Assembly: GCA_019242395.1 (NCBI GenBank)
Contig: JAFAVP010000246.1
Span: 1 to 37,818, forward strand
DNA: 37,818 bases
Direction: 5' to 3'
Source of the DNA: Alphaproteobacteria bacterium
GTDB taxonomy: Bacteria > Pseudomonadota > Alphaproteobacteria > Micropepsales > Micropepsaceae
Shown: one piece after another, positions 1 to 8,939 of the stretch
Layout: every line of letters starts with the position of its first letter
Numbering within the stretch: position 1 is the stretch's first letter
The notes under the pieces: generated by a model
Database searches by the model: none
The model's input: the letters and a program-made list of their open reading frames with translations, nothing else
Told to the model about the DNA's origin: nothing
Position numbers and translations under genes: made by a program

Positions 1-1
1 C

Positions 2-490
2 ATCGTCTACGCCGTGTCCGGCTCTGCCCTCACGGTGCTGCACAGCTTCTGCACGTTGAACCAGTGCTGGGATGGCAGCCAAGGCGAGGGCCTCGTCAAG
101 GATGCACAGGACAATCTCTATGGCGTTGCCGATTCCAACAAGGGTGGTGCCGCTTTCCAGGTTACGCCGGCGGGGCAATACAATCTGCTCTACGCATTCT
201 GCCAGACTGACGGTTGCGCCGATGGCCAATCGCCCTCCGGGCAGTTGCTGCTTTCCGGCGCGGATATTTTCGGGACAACGATCCTCGGCGGAGCTAATGG
301 CAAAGGCGTGGCCTACAAGCTGAGGGGCAGTGCGGAGAGCGTGCTCTATGACTTCTGCGTGCAATCGGGCTGCACGGACGGTAGTGGCCCGGACTCCGCA
401 ATGGTTATGGACGGCGCAGGCGATCTGTTCGGCACGACGCTGTACGGCGGCGCGGCGGGCGAGGGCTCGGTGTTCGAACTGATTCCGTAG
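2..490 (+). CDS. GloVer-repeat secreted protein, 3' part only
   Basis: The reading frame is open from base 2, so this is the C-terminal end of a gene that begins before the window; the GTG at 14 in the ORF track is internal. It carries about three tandem repeats of the type 'LYAFC..DGCADGQSPSGQLLL...FGTTILGG', each with a paired-cysteine 'FC...CxDG' element and a 'GTT..GG' turn. This is the repeat known as GloVer or Gloeo_Verruco, found in exported proteins of unknown function. The same repeat builds the complete gene at 31227-32504, so the window holds two paralogs. It ends 21 bp from the stop of the convergent GLUG operon. No function can be assigned beyond a probably extracellular, beta-rich repeat protein. 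Confidence 0.8.
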   Translation: MVYAVSGSALTVLHSFCTLNQCWDGSQGEGLVKDAQDNLYGVADSNKGGAAFQVTPAGQYNLLYAFCQTDGCADGQSPSGQLLLSGADIFGTTILGGANGKGVAYKLRGSAESVLYDFCVQSGCTDGSGPDSAMVMDGAGDLFGTTLYGGAAGEGSVFELIP

Positions 491-511
491 ACAGGAACTT
501 CGCTGGCGACG

Positions 512-1993
512 CTATTGCTGCGGTGGGTTGTCTCTCAAGAAAGGATAGCCGCCGTTGATAGCGGAATTCTGCCGCCAGTAGCGTTTATCGAAGCCCGTCG
601 GCAGCCCGGATTGTAGCTTGTTGCTCGTCAGACCAGTGATGCCGGGATCGTATTTTGGAAAGCCGGCACCATCCCCGCGGTTGGAAAACCCGCTGGTGTC
701 TACATCCCAGTACGCGGTGTCGATCGCCTCGTTGGCATCGTAGCCGGCAAACCCGCCCGTGTACTTCTTACTGCCAGTAACTGCCCCGATGCTGTAGGCG
801 TACTCGACGGAACCAACATTGTAGCCGACGAAACCGCCAGCCGCGCCACCTGCGCCGTTCACACTTCCCATGGCGTAGCTGTTTGTGATGCTCCCGCGGT
901 TCGAACCGGCAAACCCTCCCGTGTTGTTCTTGCTTCCGGAGACACTACCGGTCGCGTAGGAGGATTCGATATCGTAGCTGTTGTTGCCGACGAGCCCGCC
1001 GCTGTCGATCACCCCGTTCACCGATCCGCTGGCGAACGAATCGTAGATGTACCAATCATTTTGCCCTGCAATGCCGCCCGCCTGACCTCCTCTGACCGTC
1101 GCCGATGACCTCGTTAATGCGATGGAAGCGGCGTCGTTGATTCCGGCAACGCCTCCTGCATCGGCCTGGCCGCTGCCGCTGATCTGCCCCGAAACGGCAA
1201 CGTGGCTGATGCTGCCGCCATTACAGCCGGTTACACCGCCAACATGCTGGCTGCTCCTGTCGAGCAGAACTGTCAGGTTGCTGAGGCTGAAATATGAGAT
1301 GTAACCCTGATTGGCGGCAATCATGCCCTGGCAGAGCTTCCGGCCCTTCTGAATGGTGAGATCGCTGATGGTGTGACCGAGGCCCAGAAACACCCCTGAA
1401 AAACTTTCAATCGGAGCTTTGGAGAACTGGTCGTTTGCCGCATCGTAGTCACCGGCCAGTGCAAAGTAGCCACTGGGATTGGCGGTGATGCCGCTTGCGA
1501 GCGTGGGGAAATCTGCCGCTAGTGTATAGGCATGGCCTCCGATCGAAAAGACGCTGTTCGTGCTCGAGAAGGTCACTGCAATGCCTTCCACGAAAGCTGC
1601 CCCGCCCGATATGACCAAGCCGCCGCCGCCGAGGACAGAAACAGGAGCATCGATCTTGACATACGCTCCGTAGGTTCCGCCCAGCGAAAGCTTGCTCACG
1701 GTGGACCAACTCAAGGGCGCTGCGATCCGGATGTTTCGAACGTCTTTATAGCGGTGCCCCACCAAGAATTGCGTGCTGACCGTTAGATCCGACGCGGCCA
1801 GCAGGTTTTCCAGATCGGTCACGTTCAAAACGGCATGAAAGTTCGTCGGACTGCACACACCCGCCGAACAGGTCATGTTCTGCGTCGGATCGTTGGAAAT
1901 GACGATCTCCCCGTGCGGCCTACTGGCCCATGCCACGGACGAACCCTGGAGCGCGACAATGGTGGCGGCGAGTAAGGCTTTGCGCGTGTCCAT
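512..1993 (-). CDS. GLUG-repeat exoprotein, paralog 4 (last of operon)
   Basis: A 493-residue exported protein. Residues 1-23 form a signal peptide ending 'SSVAWA'. A short 'CSAGVC' motif follows, shared by all four paralogs and possibly a disulfide. Next are a beta-rich segment like those in filamentous-haemagglutinin-type proteins, a 'YTLAADFPTLASGI..NPSGYFALAGDYDA' block, then Gly/Ser-rich GLUG-type repeats ('GGLVGNNS..IESSYATGSV'). The C-terminus is the family signature 'YWDVDTSG...GLTSNKLQSGLP.GFD...W......NGGYPFLRDNPPQQ'. The ATG at 1993 has an AAGGAG ribosome site about 7 nt upstream. It lies 9 bp after the preceding paralog and is the most divergent of the four in its N-terminal half. 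There is no two-partner-secretion domain, beta-barrel or sorting tail, so its surface fate is unknown. Confidence 0.85.
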   Translation of the reverse strand: MDTRKALLAATIVALQGSSVAWASRPHGEIVISNDPTQNMTCSAGVCSPTNFHAVLNVTDLENLLAASDLTVSTQFLVGHRYKDVRNIRIAAPLSWSTVSKLSLGGTYGAYVKIDAPVSVLGGGGLVISGGAAFVEGIAVTFSSTNSVFSIGGHAYTLAADFPTLASGITANPSGYFALAGDYDAANDQFSKAPIESFSGVFLGLGHTISDLTIQKGRKLCQGMIAANQGYISYFSLSNLTVLLDRSSQHVGGVTGCNGGSISHVAVSGQISGSGQADAGGVAGINDAASIALTRSSATVRGGQAGGIAGQNDWYIYDSFASGSVNGVIDSGGLVGNNSYDIESSYATGSVSGSKNNTGGFAGSNRGSITNSYAMGSVNGAGGAAGGFVGYNVGSVEYAYSIGAVTGSKKYTGGFAGYDANEAIDTAYWDVDTSGFSNRGDGAGFPKYDPGITGLTSNKLQSGLPTGFDKRYWRQNSAINGGYPFLRDNPPQQ

Positions 1994-2002
1994 GTGATCT
2001 CC

Positions 2003-3649
2003 TTACTTACTTTGCTGTGGCGGGTTGGCGAGCAGGTACGGGTAGCCGTTGTTGATATCAGGCGATTGGCCCCAGATGTTCGGATCGAACCCGTCTGGCA
2101 ACCCGGATTTCAGCTGCGCATCGGTGAGGCCGGCGATCCCCGAGCAATTGCCAACTCCACAACCTTTGCTCAGGCCGCTGGTATCCATGTCCCAATAGCC
2201 CGCTGAGGCCGTGGCGTCCTTGTATTCATATCCCACAAACCCGCCGCTGTAGGTGGCACCTCCCGCCGTTCCGAGCGCGTAAGCCTGATCGACCGGCCCA
2301 TCGTTGAAGCCCAGCAATCCGCCGGCATACAGCTTGCCGGAAGCGGAGACCTTGCCGGTGGCATAGGACTGCGAAATCGCAGTACCGCCATTGTCTCCGA
2401 CCAGGCCCCCTATGGACGCGGAGCTGTCGCCGCCCTTTACGTTGCCGGTGGCGAAGGATTGAACGATCTGCCCGGCTTCGGCACTCGAACCCACAAGGCC
2501 GCCCAAATTGGTCGTTTCGCTATCGCCGGCAACGTCGCCGCTCGCCGACGACCGAAGGATGGTGCCGCCGAAGATCACGCCCACCAGTCCGCCTGCGCCA
2601 CCGTTCAGTCCTAGGGTGTCGCGAACGTTGCCGCTGGCGTGCGAGTCCTGAATCGTCCCGCGGTTTATGCCGGCCAATCCCCCGGCATCGCCTTCGCCCA
2701 CCACATCGGCGCTGCTGCGGGAAGAACTGATGATGCCGTTGTTGGAGCCGGCCAGCCCACCGGCCGCGACATAGTCAGTAGACACCGTTCCCGAGCTTTG
2801 AGATTGATCGATGGTGCCGTAATTGTCGGCCACCAATCCGCCGCCGTTCGCACCCGTGATGGTCGCGGCAATGGCGGAAGCATAGCGGATGGTTCCGCTG
2901 TTCTGGCCAGCCAGTGCGCCGCCCTCACGATTGCGCGCATCCACAACGGCGTTCGACAGAATGATGTCCCGGACCAAAGCGGACTTCTTCATCTGGCCGA
3001 ACAGGCCGACATACTTCTCACCCGACTGAATTTTCAGGCTGTCGATCGTATGCCCCAAGCCTTCGAAGGTTCCTTTGAGGAGCGGAACAGGCGGAAGCTT
3101 GTATGTGCCATCCGCACCCGCCGCGTAATCCACCGCGAACGCAAAACTGCCGGATGGATTGGCCCCAACGATGCTGGCCAGTGTCTTGATGTCCTTCGCA
3201 AGGGCGTAGCTCCTGCCATTGATGATGAGGCTGCTGGAGGTATCCCAGAAATCGATCTTGCCCTTGTCGAAGAACCTGAGGTCCCCACCCGTGCCGCCGT
3301 CGTTGTAGGTGAGGGTGAGGGCGCCTTGGCCGGCAACGGTCACTGGCTTGCGCAGGCCGATACTGGTCTTTGCATCCAACGTCAGGCGGCTGGTGCTGGT
3401 CCAGGAGAATCCATCGTTGACCTGAATGGCCAGCGCGCCGCCGCCGTACTTCACGGTGACATCGCCGGCGGAGAGCATGTCCGTCAGTTCACTGACGTTC
3501 AGGTTGGCGCTCTTCGCAGTAGCCGTACAAACACCCGCGTTGCAACTCACATCGTGCGTCGGCTTCTTGGAGACCGTCAGGTCAGCCCGCGCGCCGGTCG
3601 CGAACACCAGCGCCAGCATCGGAATGAAGAAGCGGATATCGTTGTGCAT
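2003..3649 (-). CDS. GLUG-repeat exoprotein, paralog 3
   Basis: A 548-residue exported protein. The track starts this frame at 3994, but its first 115 residues are an out-of-frame reading of the upstream paralog. The true start is the ATG at 3649: it has a GGGGAT ribosome site and is followed by a signal peptide ('MHNDIRFFIPMLALVFATGARA'). The mature N-terminus 'DLTVSKKPTHDVSCNAGVC' matches the paralogs upstream. The central block 'FFDKGKIDFWDTSSSLIINGRSYAL' precedes many GLUG repeats of the form 'GGLAGSNNGIISSSRSSADV'. It ends 'GYPYLLANPPQQSK'. It starts 17 bp after the paralog at 3667-5319, so the genes are surely co-transcribed. Function unknown; the repeats resemble those in bacterial adhesins. 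Confidence 0.85.
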   Translation of the reverse strand: MHNDIRFFIPMLALVFATGARADLTVSKKPTHDVSCNAGVCTATAKSANLNVSELTDMLSAGDVTVKYGGGALAIQVNDGFSWTSTSRLTLDAKTSIGLRKPVTVAGQGALTLTYNDGGTGGDLRFFDKGKIDFWDTSSSLIINGRSYALAKDIKTLASIVGANPSGSFAFAVDYAAGADGTYKLPPVPLLKGTFEGLGHTIDSLKIQSGEKYVGLFGQMKKSALVRDIILSNAVVDARNREGGALAGQNSGTIRYASAIAATITGANGGGLVADNYGTIDQSQSSGTVSTDYVAAGGLAGSNNGIISSSRSSADVVGEGDAGGLAGINRGTIQDSHASGNVRDTLGLNGGAGGLVGVIFGGTILRSSASGDVAGDSETTNLGGLVGSSAEAGQIVQSFATGNVKGGDSSASIGGLVGDNGGTAISQSYATGKVSASGKLYAGGLLGFNDGPVDQAYALGTAGGATYSGGFVGYEYKDATASAGYWDMDTSGLSKGCGVGNCSGIAGLTDAQLKSGLPDGFDPNIWGQSPDINNGYPYLLANPPQQSK

Positions 3650-3666
3650 GCTGATCCCCAGGTTGC

Positions 3667-5319
3667 CTATTGTGGTGGATTGGCGAGGAGGTACGGGTAG
3701 CCATTGTTGATGTTCGGGTTGCTGCCCCAGATGTTCGGATCGAAACCTTCCGGCAGCCCGGATTTCAGCTGCGCATCGGTGAGGCCTTTCACACCGCCTT
3801 CGCCATGTTTGTTTCCGAAAGCCCAGTCTGTGCCGCTCGTATCTCGATCCCAGTACATGGACTGGAAGACCGCGCGGCGAAGGTCGCGCCCGTAACCGGC
3901 AATTCCGCCGCCCCTGGAAAGAGCGCCAACTGAGTACGAGTTGGTGCTCGAGATGAAGCGGCCATAATAATCTCCCACTAGCCCGCCTATGCAACTGCTG
4001 GGCCCTCCGATGACAGAACCAGTTGCGTATGAATCGTCGATTACGTGCACATAGCTCTTGCTGGAAAAGTTCCCGGACACACCAACCAATCCGCCGGCAG
4101 CGAATCCGCAGGGAGAAGCAACGCCGCCACCGACAGTGACGGTGCCTGTGGCATAATCATTGGTCAGGATGCCGCTTGAGTTTACGCCAACCAATCCGCC
4201 GACCCATTGAATCGAGCTGCTCGCGGCGCCGGCGGCGTGGGAAAACGAAATCGTGCCGTGATTTTCGCCTACCAGTCCTCCCACCTCAGTTATGCCCACA
4301 GCGGTCACGGGACCGCTTTCGAAGGAATGATCTATCAGTGCCGTCTCTGTGACATATCCGGCAAGTCCTCCCACCGTGCCGTAAACGCCCCCTTCGGGTC
4401 CTCTGACATAAACCCTCATTGTCGAACTGGATCGCTCGACAAGGCCGCCCACCATGCCCGCAAGCCCGCCAACGGATTCCGTCGGAACGGCACCCTGAAC
4501 GGTAAGAGAACCGGAAGAAGATATCCCCACCAGCGCACCATTGTTGGTGCCGGCGAGCGAGCCCACCACCGCGACGTTGTTGTCACCCCCCTTGCTGGAA
4601 ATCCTTGCATCCGTAATGGCCAGGTCCCGCACAGCTCCTCCTGCCAAGATATTGGCGATGAAGGCCGTAGCCGCTGAATTGCTGCTCGAGATTTTCAGGT
4701 TTCGTACGGCATGTCCCAGACCTTCCACGATTCCACCCACCGCGGCCGAAATTGGGGAAGCTTTGTATTTGCCGTCCGCGGCTGCATCGTAATCCTGGGC
4801 TAGGGCGAAAAGTCCGCGAGGGTTGTTTGCCACGCTTTTTGCCAAGGACTTGATGTTGGTTAGGAGTACGTAGGAATTGCCGTTGATGGTCAGCCTGCTG
4901 CTGGCAGGCGATAAGAAGTCGATCCTTCCCTGATCGGAGAATTTGAGATCGCCTGTCGTGCCGCCATCGTCGTAGATAAGGCTGAACGCGCCGCCGCCAT
5001 TCACGAACACAGGCTTATGGAATCCCACCGAGGTATTGGCGTCCAGTGTCAGCAGGCTGGTGCTGCCCCAGGAAAATCCATTTACTACCTGAATGGCGCT
5101 GGCACCGCCGCCGAACCTCACCGTCGCATCGCCGTCAGCTAAGAGGCTTTCAAGCTCGCTTACGTTCAGGTTCGCATTCTTCGCGGTGGCAGTGCACACA
5201 CCGCTCACGCAGCTCACATCGTGCGATGGTTTTGCTGAAATCAACAGGTCTGCATGTGCGGCTGTTGCTACTGTCAGGGCGGCAGAGGCAAGCAGGATGC
5301 TGCGAACGAGCGATTCCAC
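3667..5319 (-). CDS. GLUG-repeat exoprotein, paralog 2
   Basis: A 550-residue exported protein starting at a GTG at 5319, with GGAG six nt upstream. The signal peptide ends around 'ATAAHA', followed by 'DLLISAKPSHDVSCVSGVC', the shared N-terminal cysteine motif. The beta-rich N-terminal domain and 'NNPRGLFALAQDYDAAADGKYK' block precede a GLUG repeat region ('GGLVGVNSSGILTNDYATGTV'). The C-terminal signature 'GLTDAQLKSGLPEGFDPNIWGSNPNINNGYPYLLANPPQ' is nearly identical to that of paralog 3, which suggests recent duplication or gene conversion of that end. It follows the first gene of the operon by 12 bp. No catalytic residues or membrane segments besides the signal peptide are visible. Confidence 0.85.
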   Translation of the reverse strand: MESLVRSILLASAALTVATAAHADLLISAKPSHDVSCVSGVCTATAKNANLNVSELESLLADGDATVRFGGGASAIQVVNGFSWGSTSLLTLDANTSVGFHKPVFVNGGGAFSLIYDDGGTTGDLKFSDQGRIDFLSPASSRLTINGNSYVLLTNIKSLAKSVANNPRGLFALAQDYDAAADGKYKASPISAAVGGIVEGLGHAVRNLKISSSNSAATAFIANILAGGAVRDLAITDARISSKGGDNNVAVVGSLAGTNNGALVGISSSGSLTVQGAVPTESVGGLAGMVGGLVERSSSTMRVYVRGPEGGVYGTVGGLAGYVTETALIDHSFESGPVTAVGITEVGGLVGENHGTISFSHAAGAASSSIQWVGGLVGVNSSGILTNDYATGTVTVGGGVASPCGFAAGGLVGVSGNFSSKSYVHVIDDSYATGSVIGGPSSCIGGLVGDYYGRFISSTNSYSVGALSRGGGIAGYGRDLRRAVFQSMYWDRDTSGTDWAFGNKHGEGGVKGLTDAQLKSGLPEGFDPNIWGSNPNINNGYPYLLANPPQ

Positions 5320-5331
5320 TTATTTCTCCAC

Positions 5332-6990
5332 TTATTGCGGCGGATTGGCGAGAAGGTAGGGATAGCCTTCGTTGATCTTCGGCGATTGCGACCAGACTTT
5401 CGGGTCGAGCCCCTCCGGCAAGGCCGACTTCAGCTTGGCGTCCGACAGGCCCTTGATTCCGGGGTCATTGCGCACATTGCCCGCACCCTGAGTGGGATCG
5501 GTGATACCGCTGGTGTCGATATCCCAATAGCCATGTTGAATGCCGCCTTGGTGAAGGTCGCTGCCAACGAAGCCGCCAAGTTGCGAGCCAAAATCCTGAT
5601 TTGCGGTAACAAGGCCCGTGGAATAGGCCTCTGCGATGTTGCCGAAGTTCTCTCCAACCAGTCCGCCTACGTCACCTCGGTCTGTGGCCACGGCACCGCG
5701 CGAATATGCATCGCGTACGGTACCCGTATTGTAGCCGATGAGGCCGCCGGCAGGATTAGCGCCGGACTGGACTCGCGCCGTTGCAGGGCCGGTTGCGAAA
5801 GAGGTGCGAACCGTCCCCGCGCTGGTGCCAACCAGCCCGCCAGCCCAATAATAGGAGCCGAGGACGTCGCCCGTCGCATACGAACGATCGACCGTGCCGC
5901 TGGCATTAAGCTGGCCTACCAAACCGCCTGATGGGCCTGAGTTGCCTTCCAGGCCAACATTGCCCGTGGCGTGCGAGCTTACGATTGCAGCAGAAGAGAA
6001 GCCTGCGAGCCCTCCGGCTCCGCTTCCTCCGGACACGTTGGCGGACGACGCGGATGCTTCAAGCACACCGGAGGACAGCGAACCAACGATGCCTCCTGCG
6101 GGGGAACCGGCAACCGTGCCGCTGGAGTCGCAACGGAAGATCGTGCCCGTATTCGTTCCCGCAATACCTCCGGCAGGCCCATTTCCAAGCCGGAGAATTT
6201 TTCCATTCGCCGTGTCGCCGATGAGCAAGCCAGAATTGTCCGCCACGATCCCGCCCGCCGACCCGCCATGGGATTTTATGAACACGTTCAGCAGAAGAAG
6301 ATCGCGGATTGTGCCAGACGACTGCGCGACCAGAGCTGCCGGTCGTTTGGTTTTGACCGACAGATTGGAAATGGTATGGCCCAATCCTTCGATGACCCCC
6401 TGGAGCCCAGTGCTGACGGGGCTGCGGTTGTAGCTACCGTCCAACAAGGCGTCGTGGTCTTCGGAAAAGGCGTACATTCCGGATGGATCGTCCTTTACGG
6501 CATCGTCCAATATTCGCAGGTCGTTGATGAGAACATAGCGGCTGTTGTTGATAATCAGGCTGCTGGATGTATCCCAGAAATCGATCTTGCCCTTATCCAA
6601 GAATTTGAGATCGCCGTCTGTGCCGCTGTCGCTGTAGGTGAGGGTGAGCGCGCCGGTCCCGGCAACGGTCATTGGCGCTTTGACGGCGATGTCCTTCTTT
6701 GCCTGCAGCGTCAACCGGCTCGTGCTGCTCCAGCCGAAGGCATCGGCAACGGTGATGCTTGGCGTCGTCTGATTGCCATTGCCGCTTTCTATGATGACAT
6801 CTCCGGCGGAGAGCATGTTCGTCAGTTCACTGACGTTCAGGTTGGCGCTTTTCGCGGTCGGCATGCAGACGCCGGCCGAGCAACTCACATCATGCGTGGG
6901 CTTTTTGGAGAGGGAGAAATCGGCCTGGGCGGCGCTGGAGAACAAGCCGAACACTGCCGCGAGACTTGGCAGATACGTGATATGGTGCAT
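5332..6990 (-). CDS. GLUG-repeat exoprotein, paralog 1 (first of operon)
   Basis: A 552-residue exported protein. The ORF track opens this frame at 7164, but the start consistent with its paralogs is the ATG at 6990. It is preceded by GGGGGGAAG and followed by the signal peptide 'MHHITYLPSLAAVFGLFSSAAQA'. Mature sequence begins 'DFSLSKKPTHDVSCSAGVC'. The middle has the 'LDKGKIDFWDTSSSLIINNSRYVL' block and then GLUG repeats such as 'GGIVGSLSSGVLEASASSANVSG'. The end is 'GYPYLLANPPQ'. It is the promoter-proximal gene of a four-gene paralog array whose promoter must lie in the 308-bp region upstream. Family knowledge supports only a secreted or surface repeat protein; adhesion is a guess. Confidence 0.85.
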   Translation of the reverse strand: MHHITYLPSLAAVFGLFSSAAQADFSLSKKPTHDVSCSAGVCMPTAKSANLNVSELTNMLSAGDVIIESGNGNQTTPSITVADAFGWSSTSRLTLQAKKDIAVKAPMTVAGTGALTLTYSDSGTDGDLKFLDKGKIDFWDTSSSLIINNSRYVLINDLRILDDAVKDDPSGMYAFSEDHDALLDGSYNRSPVSTGLQGVIEGLGHTISNLSVKTKRPAALVAQSSGTIRDLLLLNVFIKSHGGSAGGIVADNSGLLIGDTANGKILRLGNGPAGGIAGTNTGTIFRCDSSGTVAGSPAGGIVGSLSSGVLEASASSANVSGGSGAGGLAGFSSAAIVSSHATGNVGLEGNSGPSGGLVGQLNASGTVDRSYATGDVLGSYYWAGGLVGTSAGTVRTSFATGPATARVQSGANPAGGLIGYNTGTVRDAYSRGAVATDRGDVGGLVGENFGNIAEAYSTGLVTANQDFGSQLGGFVGSDLHQGGIQHGYWDIDTSGITDPTQGAGNVRNDPGIKGLSDAKLKSALPEGLDPKVWSQSPKINEGYPYLLANPPQ

Positions 6991-7298
6991 GACATCTTCC
7001 CCCCAGGCAACAGAGACAAAGCATAACCGCAGTTTTGGTGAGCGGATAGATTTGCAGGATAATTGTTGGACGGCAGGCGCAGCCTTGACCGGCTCACCTT
7101 GGGTTCCTACGTTGTTCTGGTGTGGCCTCGGACAGGTAGTGAGCGGCGGGGGGACAAACTTCACGACAACCGCGGTTCAACCGCAATTTTCTTTCCGCGT
7201 GTTGCAGGGGAGGGGGGGTAGCGAGGATTCTACGAAAACGAGTCAGAGTGGGAGCTGATGCTTAATGTACAAGATATGGAATTTCCGACGGTGAGCGG
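6991..7298. promoter_or_regulatory. 308-bp divergent intergenic region
   Basis: This stretch separates the GLUG operon (leftward) from the alpha-glucosidase gene (rightward) and must hold both promoters. I see no convincing -35/-10 pair on either strand. It contains a small inverted repeat (GCGGTTcaACCGC near 7171-7183), G-rich runs near 7145-7155 and 7206-7218, and no plausible gene. The ORF on the plus strand across this area is antisense shadow plus intergenic sequence. Confidence 0.4.
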
Positions 7299-8939
7299 GT
7301 GAAAGAGCACCCGTGGTGGCGCGGCGCCATCATCTACCAGATCTATATCCGCAGCTTCTGCGACTCCAACGGCGACGGAATTGGGGATCTACCGGGCGTC
7401 ATCTCCAAGCTCGATTACATCCGCTCCCTCAACGTGGACGCGATTTGGCTGTCGCCTATTCATCCTTCGCCGGACCGCGACTGGGGCTATGATGTCTCCA
7501 ATTACGAAGGCATTCATACGGATTACGGCACCCAGGCGGATTTTGACCGGCTGCTGACCGAGGCGCATGCCCGCGGCCTCAAGGTGATGACGGATGAGGT
7601 GCTGGCGCACACCTCCGACGAGCATCCCTGGTTCGTGGACTCCCTTCAGCGGGGCCCGAAGTCGGACTGGTATGTCTGGGCCGAGCCGAAGCTGGATGGC
7701 ACGGCACCCAACAACTGGCTCTCAGCCTTTGGGGGCCCGGCATGGTCGTATCAGCCGGCCCGGCGCGAATACTATCACCACAAATTTCTGCGCCAGCAGC
7801 CGAAGCTGAATTGGCGGAACGGTAAGGCGAGGGCCGCGGCGCTCAAGGTGCTGGAGCACTGGCTCACGCGCGGCGTGGACGGCTTCCGTCTCGATGTTGC
7901 CAATGCCTATCTGCACGATGCGGCCCTGGCGGATAACCCCGCCGTGCGTATGGCGGAGCGCACCGACGCGCTGTGGAGCCATGCGCCGTACCTGCAATTC
8001 CATCATCACGACAGCAACCTACCGGAAAATATTGAGGTTCTGGATGAAATCCGGCGGGTGGTGGAACGCTACCCCGATCGCTTCGTGATGGGCGAATTTT
8101 CCGAAGACCCCGCGCGCTGCGGCTGCTTCGCCGCGCCGGACGAGGGGCTGCATTCGGGCTATAGCTTTCCGCTGCTGAAGGCGCGCGAGCTGGGCCCAGG
8201 ATTCGTGCACCTGCATTACAATCTGCTGTCGCGCTTTCCGGCGCATTGGCCGTCCGTCGCCTTCTCCAATCACGACGTCATGCGCACGGTTTCGCGCTTC
8301 GGCGGCCCCGAGCCGCCGGAAGGGTTGGGCAAGTTGCTGCTGGCGCTGCTGCTGTCGCTCAAGGGCACCGCGTTGCTGTACCAGGGCGAGGAGCTGGCGT
8401 TGCCGGAAGCAGACATTCGCCGCGACCAGATTCGCGATCCCGTCGGCGATCTCTATTGGCCCTATACCGGCGGCCGCGATGGCTGCCGCACGCCGATGCC
8501 GTGGGATGCCGCAGCTGCAAATTTGGGATTCTCGACCGGCACGCCCTGGCTCCCGCTATCCCGGAAGCACCAGGCGCTGGCTGTCTCCCACCAAGAGGGG
8601 AACGACAATTCTGCGCTGGATTTCATGCGCCGCTTTTCGGCCTTCCGGCAGAAGAGCGCCGCCCTGCGCTGGGGCGAGATCAGGTTTGTGGATGCGCCGC
8701 CACCGCTGCTCGCCTTTGAGCGCGAATACGAGGGCGATAAGTTGCTGTGCTTGTTCAATATGAGCGGGGAAGCCACTGAATTCAGAGATGAATCCATACT
8801 TGAGCGCGAGCCGCTCGGAATTGGATGCGGGGCAGCCGCACGGCGGGACGGCTTGCTGAAGCTGGGTCCTTATTCCAGCTGGTTTGCTGCCTTGTCGAAC
8901 GCATCGAGCACCGCTTCGATGGGCAACAGCACGCAGTGA
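7299..8939 (+). CDS. GH13 alpha-glucosidase
   Basis: A 546-residue alpha-amylase-superfamily enzyme that hydrolyses terminal alpha-glucosidic bonds of maltose-type or isomaltose-type oligosaccharides. It opens 'WWRGAIIYQIYIRSFCDSNGDGIGDLPG', the usual GH13 oligosaccharidase start. Conserved region I is 'TDEVLAHTSDEHPWF' (about 98-112), a form seen in proteobacterial GH13 alpha-glucosidases (subfamily 23 type). The nucleophile is D199 ('GFRLDVANAY'), the acid/base E266 ('FVMGEFSED') and the transition-state Asp D326 ('FSNHDVMR'). No signal peptide is visible, so it is probably cytoplasmic. The start is a GTG with only a weak ribosome site. Its last 70 nt overlap the end of the convergent scaffold-protein gene. 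Exact substrate is not readable from sequence. Confidence 0.9.
   Translation: MKEHPWWRGAIIYQIYIRSFCDSNGDGIGDLPGVISKLDYIRSLNVDAIWLSPIHPSPDRDWGYDVSNYEGIHTDYGTQADFDRLLTEAHARGLKVMTDEVLAHTSDEHPWFVDSLQRGPKSDWYVWAEPKLDGTAPNNWLSAFGGPAWSYQPARREYYHHKFLRQQPKLNWRNGKARAAALKVLEHWLTRGVDGFRLDVANAYLHDAALADNPAVRMAERTDALWSHAPYLQFHHHDSNLPENIEVLDEIRRVVERYPDRFVMGEFSEDPARCGCFAAPDEGLHSGYSFPLLKARELGPGFVHLHYNLLSRFPAHWPSVAFSNHDVMRTVSRFGGPEPPEGLGKLLLALLLSLKGTALLYQGEELALPEADIRRDQIRDPVGDLYWPYTGGRDGCRTPMPWDAAAANLGFSTGTPWLPLSRKHQALAVSHQEGNDNSALDFMRRFSAFRQKSAALRWGEIRFVDAPPPLLAFEREYEGDKLLCLFNMSGEATEFRDESILEREPLGIGCGAAARRDGLLKLGPYSSWFAALSNASSTASMGNSTQ

Noticed and set aside
2639-3700. 353-residue plus-strand ORF inside the GLUG operon (and similar ones at 5254-5931 and 5971-7026)
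   Set aside because: Antisense shadows of repeat-rich, GC-rich coding sequence; no ribosome site or recognisable domain.
7087-7120. TTGACC...TACGTT as promoter for the alpha-glucosidase gene
   Set aside because: The -10 is poor and the site lies nearly 200 bp from the start codon; not distinguishable from chance.
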